A DNA stretch of 64,000 bases from Mucilaginibacter galii (GTDB lineage: Bacteria; Bacteroidota; Bacteroidia; Sphingobacteriales; Sphingobacteriaceae): the NCBI RefSeq assembly GCF_014635825.1, contig NZ_BMDO01000001.1, positions 806,001 to 870,000 on the forward strand, written 5' to 3'. Shown piece by piece: positions 1-8,910 of this stretch; the first letter of the stretch is position 1, and each line of letters begins with the position of its first letter. The position numbers were made by a program, and so were the translations under genes. The notes under the pieces were generated by a model. It was not told the origin of the DNA, did not search any database, and saw only the letters and a program-made list of their open reading frames with translations.

Positions 1-645
1 GCAGGCGTGGTTTCGGTAAACGGCGAAGTGATATCAGAGTTAGGCCACAAGGTTGACCCAAGCAAGGATGTGATACGTTACAACGGCGAAACACTGAAAC
101 GCGAGAAAATGGTTTATGTGTTGCTGAACAAGCCTAAAGATTATATTACCACCACCGACGATCCGCAGGAACGCCGTACTATTATGGCCCTGGTTGAAAA
201 AGCCAGCAAAGAGCGTATTTACCCTGTTGGCCGTTTAGACCGTAACACCACCGGTTTAATATTAATGACCAACGATGGCGACCTGGCCGATAAGCTTTCG
301 CATCCGCGTAACAGCGTAACCAAACTTTACCAGGTTGAGTTGGATAAAAGCTTAACCCAAGGCGATTTAAATAAAATACAATACGGCCTGGAACTGGAAG
401 ATGGTATAATTAAGCCAGATATGGTGAGCTATGTACAAGGTGGCACCAAGCGCGAAATTGGCATACAAATACACAGCGGCAAAAACCGCATTGTACGCCG
501 CATATTTGAGCACTTAGGTTACGATGTAGTTAAGCTTGACCGTACTATTTACGCCGGTTTAACTAAAAAAGACCTGCCCCGCGGCCGCTGGAGATACCTT
601 GACGAAAAAGAGGTTGTACAGTTGAAGCATCTGGTACAAGTGTAA
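1..645 (+). CDS. rRNA pseudouridine synthase, RsuA/RluB family (5' truncated by window edge)
   Basis: This enzyme isomerises a uridine in ribosomal RNA to pseudouridine. The reading frame is open from base 1, so the true start lies to the left. The first visible residues look like the end of an S4 RNA-binding domain (VNGEVI, then KVDPSKD). The catalytic domain follows, with the family signature PVGRLDRNTTGLILMTNDG around residues 75-95; its Asp is the expected catalytic residue. The GKNRIVRRIFEHLGY segment near residue 160 is the conserved RsuA/RluB C-terminal motif. The large-subunit (RluB) or small-subunit (RsuA) target cannot be decided from this sequence. A hairpin terminator follows the stop codon. 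Confidence 0.9.
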   Translation, partial: AGVVSVNGEVISELGHKVDPSKDVIRYNGETLKREKMVYVLLNKPKDYITTTDDPQERRTIMALVEKASKERIYPVGRLDRNTTGLILMTNDGDLADKLSHPRNSVTKLYQVELDKSLTQGDLNKIQYGLELEDGIIKPDMVSYVQGGTKREIGIQIHSGKNRIVRRIFEHLGYDVVKLDRTIYAGLTKKDLPRGRWRYLDEKEVVQLKHLVQV

Positions 646-692
646 TTAGAGATTAGAATTGCAGCATAGGAGCCCACAAACTCTTTAATATA

Positions 693-727
693 AATGCCAT
701 TTCGATTGAGTTCGGGATGGCATTTTT
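693..727 (+). terminator. Intrinsic terminator after the pseudouridine synthase gene
   Basis: AAATGCCAT pairs with ATGGCATTT and a run of T follows on the plus strand. It lies about 50 nt after the stop codon of the upstream gene. Confidence 0.7.
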
Positions 728-773
728 GTTTGGGCTATATTTTGTGATGTGTATTCTAAAAACTTCTCTAAAC

Positions 774-816
774 AAATCAGCCGTTGTTAAATATTTCTAC
801 TTACAACGGCTGATTT
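774..816. terminator. Bidirectional hairpin between convergent genes
   Basis: AAATCAGCCGTTGT (774-787) and ACAACGGCTGATTT (803-816) form a perfect 14-bp stem with a 15-nt loop. It lies 68 nt beyond the parE stop codon, so it probably ends parE transcription and backs up termination of the convergent gene. Confidence 0.7.
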
Positions 817-883
817 CTATCGCTTATTCATAAGCTTTAGCATAACGCGGGGGTACCCGCATCAGATCAATGAATTTAACTAT

Positions 884-2761
884 CTAAGCTACCAAAGCTT
901 CAGGGACTGCAACCAGCGGGTTGATGGTTTCATCATCCTTTTCTACGCGCAAATTATTCACAATATGTTGTTGGCGGGTTGGTGTGTTTTTACCCATAAA
1001 ATATTCCAGCAAACCTTTAATGTTGGCATCTTTCAAAATTACCGGGTCAAGGCGCATGTCTTTACCAATGAACAGGCCAAACTCATCGGGCGATATTTCA
1101 CCCAAACCCTTAAAGCGGGTTATTTCGGGCTTGTTACCCAGTTTGGCTATAGCGTTGCGGCGCTCCTCGTCGCTGTAACAGTAAATGGTTTCTTTTTTAT
1201 TACGCACCCTGAATAGCGGCGTTTGCAAAATAGATACGTGCCCGGCCTTTACCACATCGGGGAAGAACTGCAAAAAGAAAGTCATGATCAATAAACGAAT
1301 GTGCATACCATCCACATCGGCATCGGTAGCTATTACAACGTTATTGTAGCGCAGGCCATCCAAACCATCTTCAATGTTCAAGGCATGTTGCAGCAGGTTA
1401 AACTCCTCGTTCTCGTAAACCACTTTTTTGGTCAATCCAAAGCAGTTTAGTGGCTTACCCTTTAAGCTGAACACAGCCTGCGTAAGTACATCGCGCGATT
1501 TGGTGATCGATCCGCTGGCCGAATCTCCCTCGGTAATAAACAAGGTAGTATCCTGGCGGCGCTCGTGCGTGTCTTCAAAATGCAGTTTGCAATCGCGCAG
1601 CTTACGGTTGTGGAGCGATGCTTTTTTAGCGCGCTCATTGGCAAGTTTTTTAATACCCGCAATATCTTTACGCTCGCGCTCCGATTGCAGTATGCGTTTC
1701 AACAGGGCATCGGCCGTGGCCGGGTTTTTATGTAGAAAGTTATCGAGTTCGGTCTTTAAAAAATCGTTAATAAAGGTACGCACGGTTGGCCCTTCGGGAC
1801 CAATGTTTTGCGAACCCAGCTTGGTTTTGGTTTGCGATTCAAAAACAGGCTCCTGCACCTTAATAGCAATAGCGGCTACGATTGAAGCACGGATATCTGC
1901 TGCATCAAATTCCTTTTTATAAAACTCGCGGATAGTTTTCACTACCGCCTCACGAAAAGCCGCCTGGTGTGTACCGCCCTGCGTTGTGTGCTGCCCGTTC
2001 ACAAAAGAATAATACTCTTCGCCGTATTGCTGTCCGTGTGTTAAGGCTATCTCTATATCCTCCCCTTTCAGGTGGATAATGGGGTAGCGTATATTAGCCA
2101 CATCGGCATTACGCTCCAAAAGGTCGCGCAGGCCGTTTTGTGAAAAGAATTTTTGCCCGTTAAAATTGATGGTTAAGCCGGCGTTGAGGAACACATAGTT
2201 CCAGATCATATTTTGCACAAACTCCGGAATAAAACGGTAGTTGCGAAAAATGGTTTCGTCGGGGTAAAAGTTAATCGCAGTTCCGTTACGTTGCGTGGTT
2301 TCTTTCTCAGGCTCGTCGCGTATCAATTCTCCTTTCGCAAATTCGGCCAGTTTGGTGCGGTTCTCACGGTAAGATTGTACCGTAAATGCAGTAGACAAAG
2401 CATTTACAGCCTTGGTACCTACACCATTTAAACCTACTGATTTTTGGAATGCCTTGCTGTCATACTTACCCCCGGTATTGATCTTCGATACGCAATCGAT
2501 CACCTTACCCAAAGGTATACCACGGCCATAATCGCGCACAGATACCTTGTGATCGCTCATGTTCACATCAATGGTGCGACCGGCCCCCATTACAAACTCA
2601 TCTATCGAGTTATCGACGATCTCTTTCAGCAATACGTAAATACCGTCATCGTACGCCGAACCATCGCCCAGTTTACCAATATACATACCCGGCCGCAGGC
2701 GGATGTGCTCTTTCCAATCGAGCGACCGTATACTATCTTCACTATAATTAACTTCTGCCAT
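884..2761 (-). CDS. parE: DNA topoisomerase IV subunit B (ParE)
   Basis: This is the ATPase and TOPRIM subunit of the type IIA topoisomerase that decatenates daughter chromosomes. The N-terminal GHKL ATPase has [10 protein letters not shown] (about residues 47-56), the G1 box DYGRGIPLG and the loop [15 protein letters not shown]. The TOPRIM domain has [11 protein letters not shown] near residue 410 and [12 protein letters not shown] near residue 480. At 625 residues it is ParE-sized and has no GyrB-type insertion. It starts with [20 protein letters not shown], followed by the usual RLRPGMYIG. No parC follows; the downstream neighbour is convergent and unrelated. The hairpin at 774-816 ends the unit. 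I am sure of the family and fairly sure it is ParE rather than GyrB. Confidence 0.95.
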   Translation of the reverse strand: MAEVNYSEDSIRSLDWKEHIRLRPGMYIGKLGDGSAYDDGIYVLLKEIVDNSIDEFVMGAGRTIDVNMSDHKVSVRDYGRGIPLGKVIDCVSKINTGGKYDSKAFQKSVGLNGVGTKAVNALSTAFTVQSYRENRTKLAEFAKGELIRDEPEKETTQRNGTAINFYPDETIFRNYRFIPEFVQNMIWNYVFLNAGLTINFNGQKFFSQNGLRDLLERNADVANIRYPIIHLKGEDIEIALTHGQQYGEEYYSFVNGQHTTQGGTHQAAFREAVVKTIREFYKKEFDAADIRASIVAAIAIKVQEPVFESQTKTKLGSQNIGPEGPTVRTFINDFLKTELDNFLHKNPATADALLKRILQSERERKDIAGIKKLANERAKKASLHNRKLRDCKLHFEDTHERRQDTTLFITEGDSASGSITKSRDVLTQAVFSLKGKPLNCFGLTKKVVYENEEFNLLQHALNIEDGLDGLRYNNVVIATDADVDGMHIRLLIMTFFLQFFPDVVKAGHVSILQTPLFRVRNKKETIYCYSDEERRNAIAKLGNKPEITRFKGLGEISPDEFGLFIGKDMRLDPVILKDANIKGLLEYFMGKNTPTRQQHIVNNLRVEKDDETINPLVAVPEALVA

Positions 2762-2779
2762 GTTTCTTTATGAAAAATA

Positions 2780-2807
2780 CGTCATTGCGAGGTATAAAGG
2801 CAATGAC
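2780..2807. repeat. Short copy of the GTCATTGCGAGG dispersed palindrome
   Basis: GTCATTGC (2781-2788) and GCAATGAC (2800-2807) form a hairpin just upstream of parE. The left arm GTCATTGCGAGGTA is identical to the arm of the larger inverted repeat at 44281-44370, so the two belong to one family. Confidence 0.6.
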
Positions 2808-2866
2808 ATGCGTTGAAAGCACCAATCAAATATACTAATTTTCTTGGCAATCGAACATCTGCAAAT

Positions 2867-3532
2867 CTACCTGAATTTTATGCAATCGCGCGCCTGATTT
2901 ATGTTTTTAAAAAAAGCGGGACCTTTTTCGTTAGTGAGGCATACGGCCATTATATAACCGGTATGATCTTTTTGAATGGCAATAAGCAGGGCGTACTTAT
3001 AGCGGCGGATCTCGGGCAAATCGGCCAGATTAAACAAGTAGGTCTTACCAGCATCGGCGTTGTACATTTCCAATACATTTGCCGGGAGGGGGCGTGCAAA
3101 GTACTTGTCGTCATCGCTCATAGCCGTAGCATGGGCACGTGCAACCTGCAGGTAGGTAGAATCGGGGTTGGCTAGTGTTTTACCGGTTATATCCTTTACC
3201 TGGTCGTAACTTAACCAGTTTTGTTTCAGCGAGTGCACCTGCAACCAAACCTCAAAATCCTGACCGGGCATGGTCATGGCATAATCGAAAGAAAAGTTTT
3301 CGTTATTAATTGCCGGGATTTCTTTAAAACTTTTAGGCATGGAAAAATCAACGCCAGCCGCGCGTGCCTCTTTCAAAAAGGAAGTAAGCTGCGGACTTAG
3401 TACTACAATTGCAGACGCAGGTTTTGGCTTCAACGCTTTTCTATGATGCTGCGCAAAAGACGGACTTTGCGTAAGCAGCAAACATCCGGCAGCTAATAAA
3501 AGTATTTTGCTAATTTTCTTTATAAAATTCAT
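2867..3532 (-). CDS. Secreted protein of unknown function
   Basis: I do not recognise this family. The protein has 221 residues and a clear Sec signal peptide: MNFIKKISK, a hydrophobic stretch, and a likely cleavage after SPSFAQ near residue 28. The mature part is mixed alpha/beta with no cysteine cluster or catalytic motif that I can identify. It contains several aromatic and acidic segments (ENFSFDYAMTMPGQDFEVW, YFARPLPANVLEMY). It lies upstream of parE on the same strand, but 105 nt and a repeat separate them, so it is probably its own unit. It probably acts in the periplasm or outside the cell. Confidence 0.75.
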   Translation of the reverse strand: MNFIKKISKILLLAAGCLLLTQSPSFAQHHRKALKPKPASAIVVLSPQLTSFLKEARAAGVDFSMPKSFKEIPAINNENFSFDYAMTMPGQDFEVWLQVHSLKQNWLSYDQVKDITGKTLANPDSTYLQVARAHATAMSDDDKYFARPLPANVLEMYNADAGKTYLFNLADLPEIRRYKYALLIAIQKDHTGYIMAVCLTNEKGPAFFKNINQARDCIKFR

Positions 3533-3634
3533 TACTGTTAGTGCAGTAAACCGTTTAAATATCTATATTAACAAAAGCATCATGGTGAGTGATAAACAAA
3601 TGTATAATATTATTTTAAATACTTAGGGTAAGCA

Positions 3635-4948
3635 ATGAGCATTAAACCTAAGCTTAGCCGCTTCGACCTTACCATGATCGTAATTAGCCTTATTATAGGC
3701 ACAGGCATTTTTAAATCGCCGGGCGAGGTGGCTTTGCGTACCGGCAGCACCCAACTATTTTTTGCAGCCTGGGTAGTGGGTGGCCTGGTTACCCTGTGCG
3801 GTGCACTCACTTTTGCCGAAATTGGCGCCCGCTACCCTAATACGGGTGGTTTCTACAAATTGTTTTCTTATTGCTATCATCCGGCGTTTGCTTTCATGAT
3901 TAACTGGGGAGCCGTTATTGCCACTACGGCATCGGTAGCCGCAGTGGCACTTATTGGTGCAGAATACCTGAACCCCATTCTTTTACCTGATAGCTTGCAA
4001 AATAGCACAGGAACTAAAATATCGACCATAGCCATGGTGCTGGTGGTTTATCTGATCAACTTTTTGGGCATCAAAACCAGCGCCCGCACCCAAAACCTGC
4101 TTACCATTTTTAAGGTAGGGATGATAGTGGTGTTATGCCTGGCCATTTTCAGGAGTGATAGCACCACGGTAATTACCCATGCGGTAATGCCGGTGGGCAA
4201 TCCTGTTGCTTCTTTTGGGTTGAGTTTGGTGGCGGTATTCTTTACGTATACGGGCTACCAGCAAACCATCAACTTTGGTGGCGATGTTATAGATGCCAAG
4301 CGCAACATTCCCAAGGGGATATTTTTAGGGATAGCCATTGTCATAGCCGTTTACATGGCGGTTAACTTTGCTTATTATCATGTTTTAGGTATGGGCGGCT
4401 TACAGCAGAATACCGGGCTGGCGGCCAAAATGGCTTCGGTAGTATTTGGCGAAGTGGGCTCAAAAGTTACCTCGGTACTTATGTTCGTTTCGGTTTTGGC
4501 TTATGTAAATGTCAATATCATGTCGGTACCCCGGGTATACTACGCCATGGCCGAGGATGGTATGCTGCCGGCAATATTCAAGCGTGTTAACCCGCGTACC
4601 CAAGCACAGGAGTTTGGCATGAGCTTTTTCGTACTAACCATTTTGGGCATCCTGTTCTTGGTTAACTCCTTTGGCGAGGTACTTAATTATGCCATGTTTT
4701 TTGAATGCATTGGCCTCAGCACTGCTGCTATTGCCATATTCATTCTCCGCAAACGCACCAAAGAACTGGATGGAACGGGTATATATACTATCAAATGGTT
4801 CCCGCTGGTGCCTGTACTATTTATAGGGACGTATTGGTTTGTAACCCTGAGTATTTTTATGGCCAACCCCAAGGCTACGCTGGTTTGCCTGGGTGTTTTT
4901 GCGTTGGGACTTGCTATTTATTATGCCACAAAATGGCGGAAATTGTAG
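3635..4948 (+). CDS. Amino acid permease, APC superfamily
   Basis: This is an inner-membrane secondary transporter of the amino acid-polyamine-organocation superfamily, probably of the LAT/AAT type. Its 437 residues form about twelve hydrophobic segments. The first helix carries the family motif IISLIIGTGIFKSPG (about residues 17-31), in which the GTGIF backbone binds the substrate amino group. The segment YTGYQQTINFGGDVIDAKRNIPKG (about residues 207-230) is the equivalent of the conserved E-x-x-x-P-x-R-N-I-P loop after TM6. The substrate cannot be deduced. It is a single gene with no operon partner. Confidence 0.88.
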   Translation: MSIKPKLSRFDLTMIVISLIIGTGIFKSPGEVALRTGSTQLFFAAWVVGGLVTLCGALTFAEIGARYPNTGGFYKLFSYCYHPAFAFMINWGAVIATTASVAAVALIGAEYLNPILLPDSLQNSTGTKISTIAMVLVVYLINFLGIKTSARTQNLLTIFKVGMIVVLCLAIFRSDSTTVITHAVMPVGNPVASFGLSLVAVFFTYTGYQQTINFGGDVIDAKRNIPKGIFLGIAIVIAVYMAVNFAYYHVLGMGGLQQNTGLAAKMASVVFGEVGSKVTSVLMFVSVLAYVNVNIMSVPRVYYAMAEDGMLPAIFKRVNPRTQAQEFGMSFFVLTILGILFLVNSFGEVLNYAMFFECIGLSTAAIAIFILRKRTKELDGTGIYTIKWFPLVPVLFIGTYWFVTLSIFMANPKATLVCLGVFALGLAIYYATKWRKL

Positions 4949-5137
4949 CTGCATTTAACCTCAAATTTTAATTAAAAAACTCCATAAAACTTCACAATTC
5001 CTCAATTCACCATAAGTGCTGTCCTGATCTACGAATCAAGAGCATCAACAAAATACAACGACTATTTCTTTGCGATCCGGATCAGGTATATTTAGAAATC
5101 TTTCACCTTCGGTCTTGCATCCGGCCGGGAGGACATT

Positions 5138-5617
5138 CTATCTTTCGTATTTAAATCCGGTGGAGTAATGCGCGTTGGTATTGTAATCCGAATCGGGGAG
5201 TTTAGTTAACGCTTTGCCATCTATGCTGGCATCGGGTATATTAAAGCCACCTGATGGGATGGACTGAAAATTGATGAACAACTGATGATCTTCGGTTAAA
5301 CCGTTCCTATGAAACCTGACAATGAAATTGCGGACCCCCTTTTTTTGACACACCTCAAAAAGATATTTAGACACAAAATTCCCGCTGGGCACTTCATCAC
5401 TGTAATCGCCTTGCTGACCGGCAACCGATTTTATCTTCAGCGAAACTAAGTTCGCTGAAGATGGATCGGTGTAGTAAACAGAAAGTGTTTCGCCTGTAAC
5501 TGATGGCATTTGCAGGTAAATAACGAAGTCGGGCAAATCGGTAGCAGTGGCGCTACCTTTATTGCAGCCAAATAACACCATCGCCAGCAAAACGCCTGTT
5601 ACAGTTTTTAGTATCAT
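5138..5617 (-). CDS. Small lipoprotein directly downstream of the C10 peptidase; candidate inhibitor or accessory protein
   Basis: This 159-residue protein starts with a lipoprotein signal, MILKTVTGVLLAMVLFGC, with the lipid-modified Cys at position 18. The remainder looks beta-rich and matches no family I can name. Its start codon lies 3 nt after the stop codon of the C10 peptidase, so the two are almost certainly cotranscribed and translationally coupled. In Bacteroides, C10 peptidase genes are often paired with small staphostatin-like inhibitors; that parallel suggests an inhibitor, but no sequence match supports it directly. A chaperone or unrelated surface protein is also possible. Confidence 0.7.
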   Translation of the reverse strand: MILKTVTGVLLAMVLFGCNKGSATATDLPDFVIYLQMPSVTGETLSVYYTDPSSANLVSLKIKSVAGQQGDYSDEVPSGNFVSKYLFEVCQKKGVRNFIVRFHRNGLTEDHQLFINFQSIPSGGFNIPDASIDGKALTKLPDSDYNTNAHYSTGFKYER

Positions 5618-5620
5618 GCG

Positions 5621-7048
5621 TTAAGGATGTATATTGGTGACCTCGGTTTGGTCATGAAGGAAACGGTAAAGCTCTTCGCCGGTATTAGGATCGCGCGGAA
5701 TCCACGAACCCGGCGAATACCAGCCGTTGCAATAGCCCCCCCAGCCCCAGTTCAGGTGTACCGTTACGTAATAGCCACTCCAGTAGCTTGGGTAACAAGT
5801 ATTAGGAATAGCATGCAAACCATCGGCCACCCACTCGTGCCCGTCGCCACCCCATGGCCAAAAAGAATAAGTACGCCCGGTTAATATTACCGGCCTGCCG
5901 TACGATATACTGCCCAGCATATCGTATGCCGAGTAATCACCTTCATGTACCTCAGCATTAAAGCCTGCCTGCTTAAAATAAGTTTCATGGTTAGGATTAG
6001 CGCCCGATCCGCTTTCATCATAATCCATATTTACAGCGGTACCTATATCCCTGAGCAACCGTGCTGTTTCACTGCTGGCTCCATAATACATATTGCTATA
6101 ATTGTAGCTTTGATAACCAGGTGTTCCGTTAACTCCTATTTTGTTCCATTGAAGTGGTACGTTGCCGTAGTTCCAGTACTTCATGATCTGGCCTATGGCT
6201 ACAGCAACACAACCGGCAGGATCATGATAGCAATAACCGGCGTTACCGTTACCTGGAGCGTAATCGTTATAGCCACATCCCTGCCCCCAGTTAGTTTGCA
6301 AAAGCGGGCCAACGGTATACTCCGTACTGCATGGCGGCGGCGGCACGCATTCTGTACCATCGTAAGTATAACCCTCGGGGCAGGTAACACACTCGTGAAG
6401 TACGCGGTCGTAATAACCATTTTCGCAATACAATACATTGGTTTGCTTGCCCGGCGCTACAGATACCAGGTCGCTCGGGGTGGTTACGCTGCGGTACTTC
6501 ATCCATTCGGTACGGATGGCCATACTATCAAGTGCATGAAAAGTGCTTTTTGTTAATGCTTTAATTTTTTCATGCTCGCTGTAAAGCCAGTTGTTTACCG
6601 GGTGCGCACGCATCGTAACTTCTTTAGGAAAGCTATCAGCATCTGAATATGCCAACACCGGGTGCTCCTTTTTAGTAGTTGATATAACGATGAAGCCGCC
6701 ACCCGTAAAGTTGATTACATGTAACGATGGCTGCCCCTCGGCGTTGTTAAGGGTGTAAGCATCACTTACGGTTTTACTTTTAAAATTAATAGCGGCAGAC
6801 ATGGTACCCGAAGGCTTGTTTATACCAGCCTCCAATTTAATGGTTTGCCCGTTACTATCTTTAATATTGGGGGGTACGGCCATTATTGATGCCGGCACTT
6901 TAAACATACCGGCCATTTTGATGGCCATGTCTAAAGTAATGTCAACACTGGCTTGGGTAATAATTTCTTTTGTTAGGGTATTGTCTTTTTTACAGTTCGA
7001 AAAAAGAAACACCAGGCAAAGCAAAAAGAATGCGTAGTTTTTTTTCAT
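5621..7048 (-). CDS. C10 family (streptopain-type) cysteine peptidase lipoprotein
   Basis: This is a papain-fold cysteine peptidase made as an inactive precursor. The signal peptide ends in LFSNC, so Cys19 is the lipid anchor. Residues 90-150 resemble the C10 propeptide (GGGFIVISTTKKEHPVLAYSD). A Cys-rich linker follows (about 205-240, with CPEGYTYDGTEC and a PPPP run), which is unusual for the family. The catalytic domain starts near VGPLLQTNWGQGCGYN. Cys280 in AGCVAVAIGQIMKYW and His404 in DGHEW are the expected dyad, and LNWGWGG (residues 432-438) provides the Trp/Asn motif. The downstream lipoprotein is tightly coupled. The protein probably acts at the cell surface or in the periplasm. 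Confidence 0.92.
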   Translation of the reverse strand: MKKNYAFFLLCLVFLFSNCKKDNTLTKEIITQASVDITLDMAIKMAGMFKVPASIMAVPPNIKDSNGQTIKLEAGINKPSGTMSAAINFKSKTVSDAYTLNNAEGQPSLHVINFTGGGFIVISTTKKEHPVLAYSDADSFPKEVTMRAHPVNNWLYSEHEKIKALTKSTFHALDSMAIRTEWMKYRSVTTPSDLVSVAPGKQTNVLYCENGYYDRVLHECVTCPEGYTYDGTECVPPPPCSTEYTVGPLLQTNWGQGCGYNDYAPGNGNAGYCYHDPAGCVAVAIGQIMKYWNYGNVPLQWNKIGVNGTPGYQSYNYSNMYYGASSETARLLRDIGTAVNMDYDESGSGANPNHETYFKQAGFNAEVHEGDYSAYDMLGSISYGRPVILTGRTYSFWPWGGDGHEWVADGLHAIPNTCYPSYWSGYYVTVHLNWGWGGYCNGWYSPGSWIPRDPNTGEELYRFLHDQTEVTNIHP

Positions 7049-7171
7049 GTTGATAAGGTTATACCGTAAATCTACTACGCAGAAATTTAATTAACAAATA
7101 AATTCACATTAATTATTATGTAATAAATAACGTACTATTTATTCACTATCAATGAGTTGTACATACAATAA

Positions 7172-7208
7172 AAAAGACCAAAGCAAGATGAATATGCTTT
7201 GGTCTTTT
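7172..7208. terminator. Bidirectional hairpin between two minus-strand units
   Basis: AAAAGACCAAAGCA (7172-7185) and TGCTTTGGTCTTTT (7195-7208) form a perfect 14-bp stem with A and T tracts on both sides. It lies beyond the 3' end of the PAS/H-box gene and upstream of the peptidase gene, so it separates the two minus-strand units. Confidence 0.8.
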
Positions 7209-7293
7209 AATATTTAATGGACGATCTACCGTCGTATATACCTACTGCAATGGAGCAGATAGCTATAACTTAACACTTGTGCACTTTTTATAG

Positions 7294-7935
7294 CTAAGCA
7301 GTAAGCTTATCAGTAAGTTTAATTACTTCACTATCGAGTTTAACGGCACTGGTGCGGAGCAGGTCTATCATATCTCTTACTTCGTCGCTTACCTCCATGC
7401 CTTCGAGTAGGGCGGTTAAACCCAAAATATTAGCTAACGGTGCCCTTACCAAATGCGATTGATCGTAGGCCACTTGTTTCAGCGTATCTTCCTTGATCTC
7501 CTTTTCTATATCGGCTTGCTGCTTTTTCTTCAGCAATTCATCTTCATACTTTTTACGGTCGGTTACTTTGTATACAGTAGCCGCATAAAGCAATTCTCCA
7601 TCACCATCTTTTTCAAATGCAGTGGCACTAAACAGGCAATGAAAATCGCATTTGGCGGTGTACATATGAAAGCTGATCTCTTTTACATCATGCCTCATGC
7701 GCAGCAAAGGCTGTACAAAGAGCTGATAGTAAAGCTTGCCTCCTTTATCTAAAAAATCGGTAAAGTCGTGGTAAATAACGTCTTCGGCATCGGCACACAA
7801 CCAGGTTAGCAGTGTTTTATTGAGGTGAACAATGGTACCATCTGCCCTGAAGGTAAACAATCCGCAGGGGGCTTGATTATAAAACGCTTCAAAGTCCGTC
7901 TTCGGCGACGATATCATTGGATAGAAGTCTTGCAT
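7294..7935 (-). CDS. PAS domain protein with an H-box helix pair but no kinase ATPase domain
   Basis: Residues 13-128 form a PAS domain (FYNQAPCGLFTFRADGTIVH through YAATVYKVTDRKK). A coiled coil follows (130-158), then an H-box-like segment, YDQSHLVRAPLANILGL, with His161 where a histidine kinase carries its phosphorylated His. The protein stops at residue 213 after one more helix, so it has no N, G1, F or G2 box and cannot be an active kinase alone. Its start codon lies inside the end of the RsbQ-like gene, with a 47-nt overlap, so the pair is translationally coupled. It may signal as a dimer, feed another kinase, or act as a phosphotransfer domain. Similar ATPase-less PAS/H-box proteins occur in Sphingobacteria, as far as I recall. 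Confidence 0.8.
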   Translation of the reverse strand: MQDFYPMISSPKTDFEAFYNQAPCGLFTFRADGTIVHLNKTLLTWLCADAEDVIYHDFTDFLDKGGKLYYQLFVQPLLRMRHDVKEISFHMYTAKCDFHCLFSATAFEKDGDGELLYAATVYKVTDRKKYEDELLKKKQQADIEKEIKEDTLKQVAYDQSHLVRAPLANILGLTALLEGMEVSDEVRDMIDLLRTSAVKLDSEVIKLTDKLTA

Positions 7936-8743
7936 CTGATTTTGAGTAATTACTCAAATAACCATTAATGGCTTCTATTGTTTGAACATGTGCACTTAGA
8001 TGCGGACAATGGCCGGTAGCTTCTAAAATAACGAGGGTGTTGTTAGGCGTATGCTTGTTTAGGTAATAACCAACTTCAACAGGCGCCAAAATATCGTCCA
8101 GGCATTGCAGTGTTAAGCTGGGTACGCTGAGTTTGGCCAGATCGGCCCGATTGTCTGAAAAAAAGGTTACACGGGCAAACTTACGGGCAATATCAGGGTC
8201 GGTGGCGCAAAAGTTAGCGGTAAGTTCTTCGCCCAACTCAGGCATGTGTGCATTACCCATAATTAAGGGAGCCATAGAACTCGACCAGCCCAAATAATTG
8301 GCGTCCATCATTTCGAATAAGCTATCAAGATCTTCCCGGTTTAAGCCGCCAACGTAATCGCCATCGTTAAGATAACAGGGCGAAGGTGCCACAAATACCA
8401 GCTTACTAAAATACTGTGGCTTGAGTATAGCGGCTCGCAAACCGCTCATGCAACTTACCGAGTGGCCTATAAATATCACCTCGCGCAGTTGTAACGCGTC
8501 AATAATATCTAACACATCGGCTGCATACCCTTCTAACGAACTGTAACGCTCAATATCGTAAGCAGCTAAGTCGGACTTACCCGAGCCCACAAAATCGAAC
8601 ACAACCAGGGTATACTTATACTGATAGACCTTAATGAGATGCCGCCATACGTTTTGATCGCAACCAAAACCATGCGCAAACATCATCACCTGCTCCCCTT
8701 CGCCAATTACGCGGACGTTATTTCTCTTTAAAATATCTGTCAT
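7889..8743 (-). CDS. RsbQ-type alpha/beta hydrolase (signalling hydrolase of the RsbQ/D14/KAI2 group)
   Basis: The protein follows Bacillus RsbQ closely: FAHGFGCDQNVW (residues 22-33), FDFVGSGKSDLAAYD (49-63), SPCYLND (121-127), MMDANYLGW (145-153) and TDPDIARKFARVTFFSD (181-197). The triad is Ser95 in GHSVS, Asp217 in CLDDILAP and His245 in TGHCPHLS. In Bacillus, RsbQ activates the PAS-PP2C phosphatase RsbP during energy stress, probably by handling a small hydrophobic ligand. Here no RsbP or sigma-B gene is present; the partner is an overlapping PAS/H-box gene. A C-terminal tail of about 20 residues beyond the RsbQ core is encoded within the overlap. A hybrid histidine kinase lies 167 nt upstream on the same strand. 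Confidence 0.9.
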   Translation of the reverse strand: MTDILKRNNVRVIGEGEQVMMFAHGFGCDQNVWRHLIKVYQYKYTLVVFDFVGSGKSDLAAYDIERYSSLEGYAADVLDIIDALQLREVIFIGHSVSCMSGLRAAILKPQYFSKLVFVAPSPCYLNDGDYVGGLNREDLDSLFEMMDANYLGWSSSMAPLIMGNAHMPELGEELTANFCATDPDIARKFARVTFFSDNRADLAKLSVPSLTLQCLDDILAPVEVGYYLNKHTPNNTLVILEATGHCPHLSAHVQTIEAINGYLSNYSKSDARLLSNDIVAEDGL

Positions 8744-8910
8744 TACCCATAGATACTATGTTAGCCTTTATACGCAGTCTTTTTTAATTAAGATTGTTTA
8801 TTCAAAATTAAAAAAATAAACAAATCAGTGTTAATCAAGCTACTTGCGATAAATTTCAACTTCAGAAGCCCAAAATGGCCCATTTACTAGGCAAGAAAAA
8901 ATATGAAAAT

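Noticed and set aside
5945-6556. Plus-strand frame of 203 codons opposite the C10 peptidase
   Set aside because: It has no recognisable domain, and the peptidase gene on the other strand is convincing over the full length.
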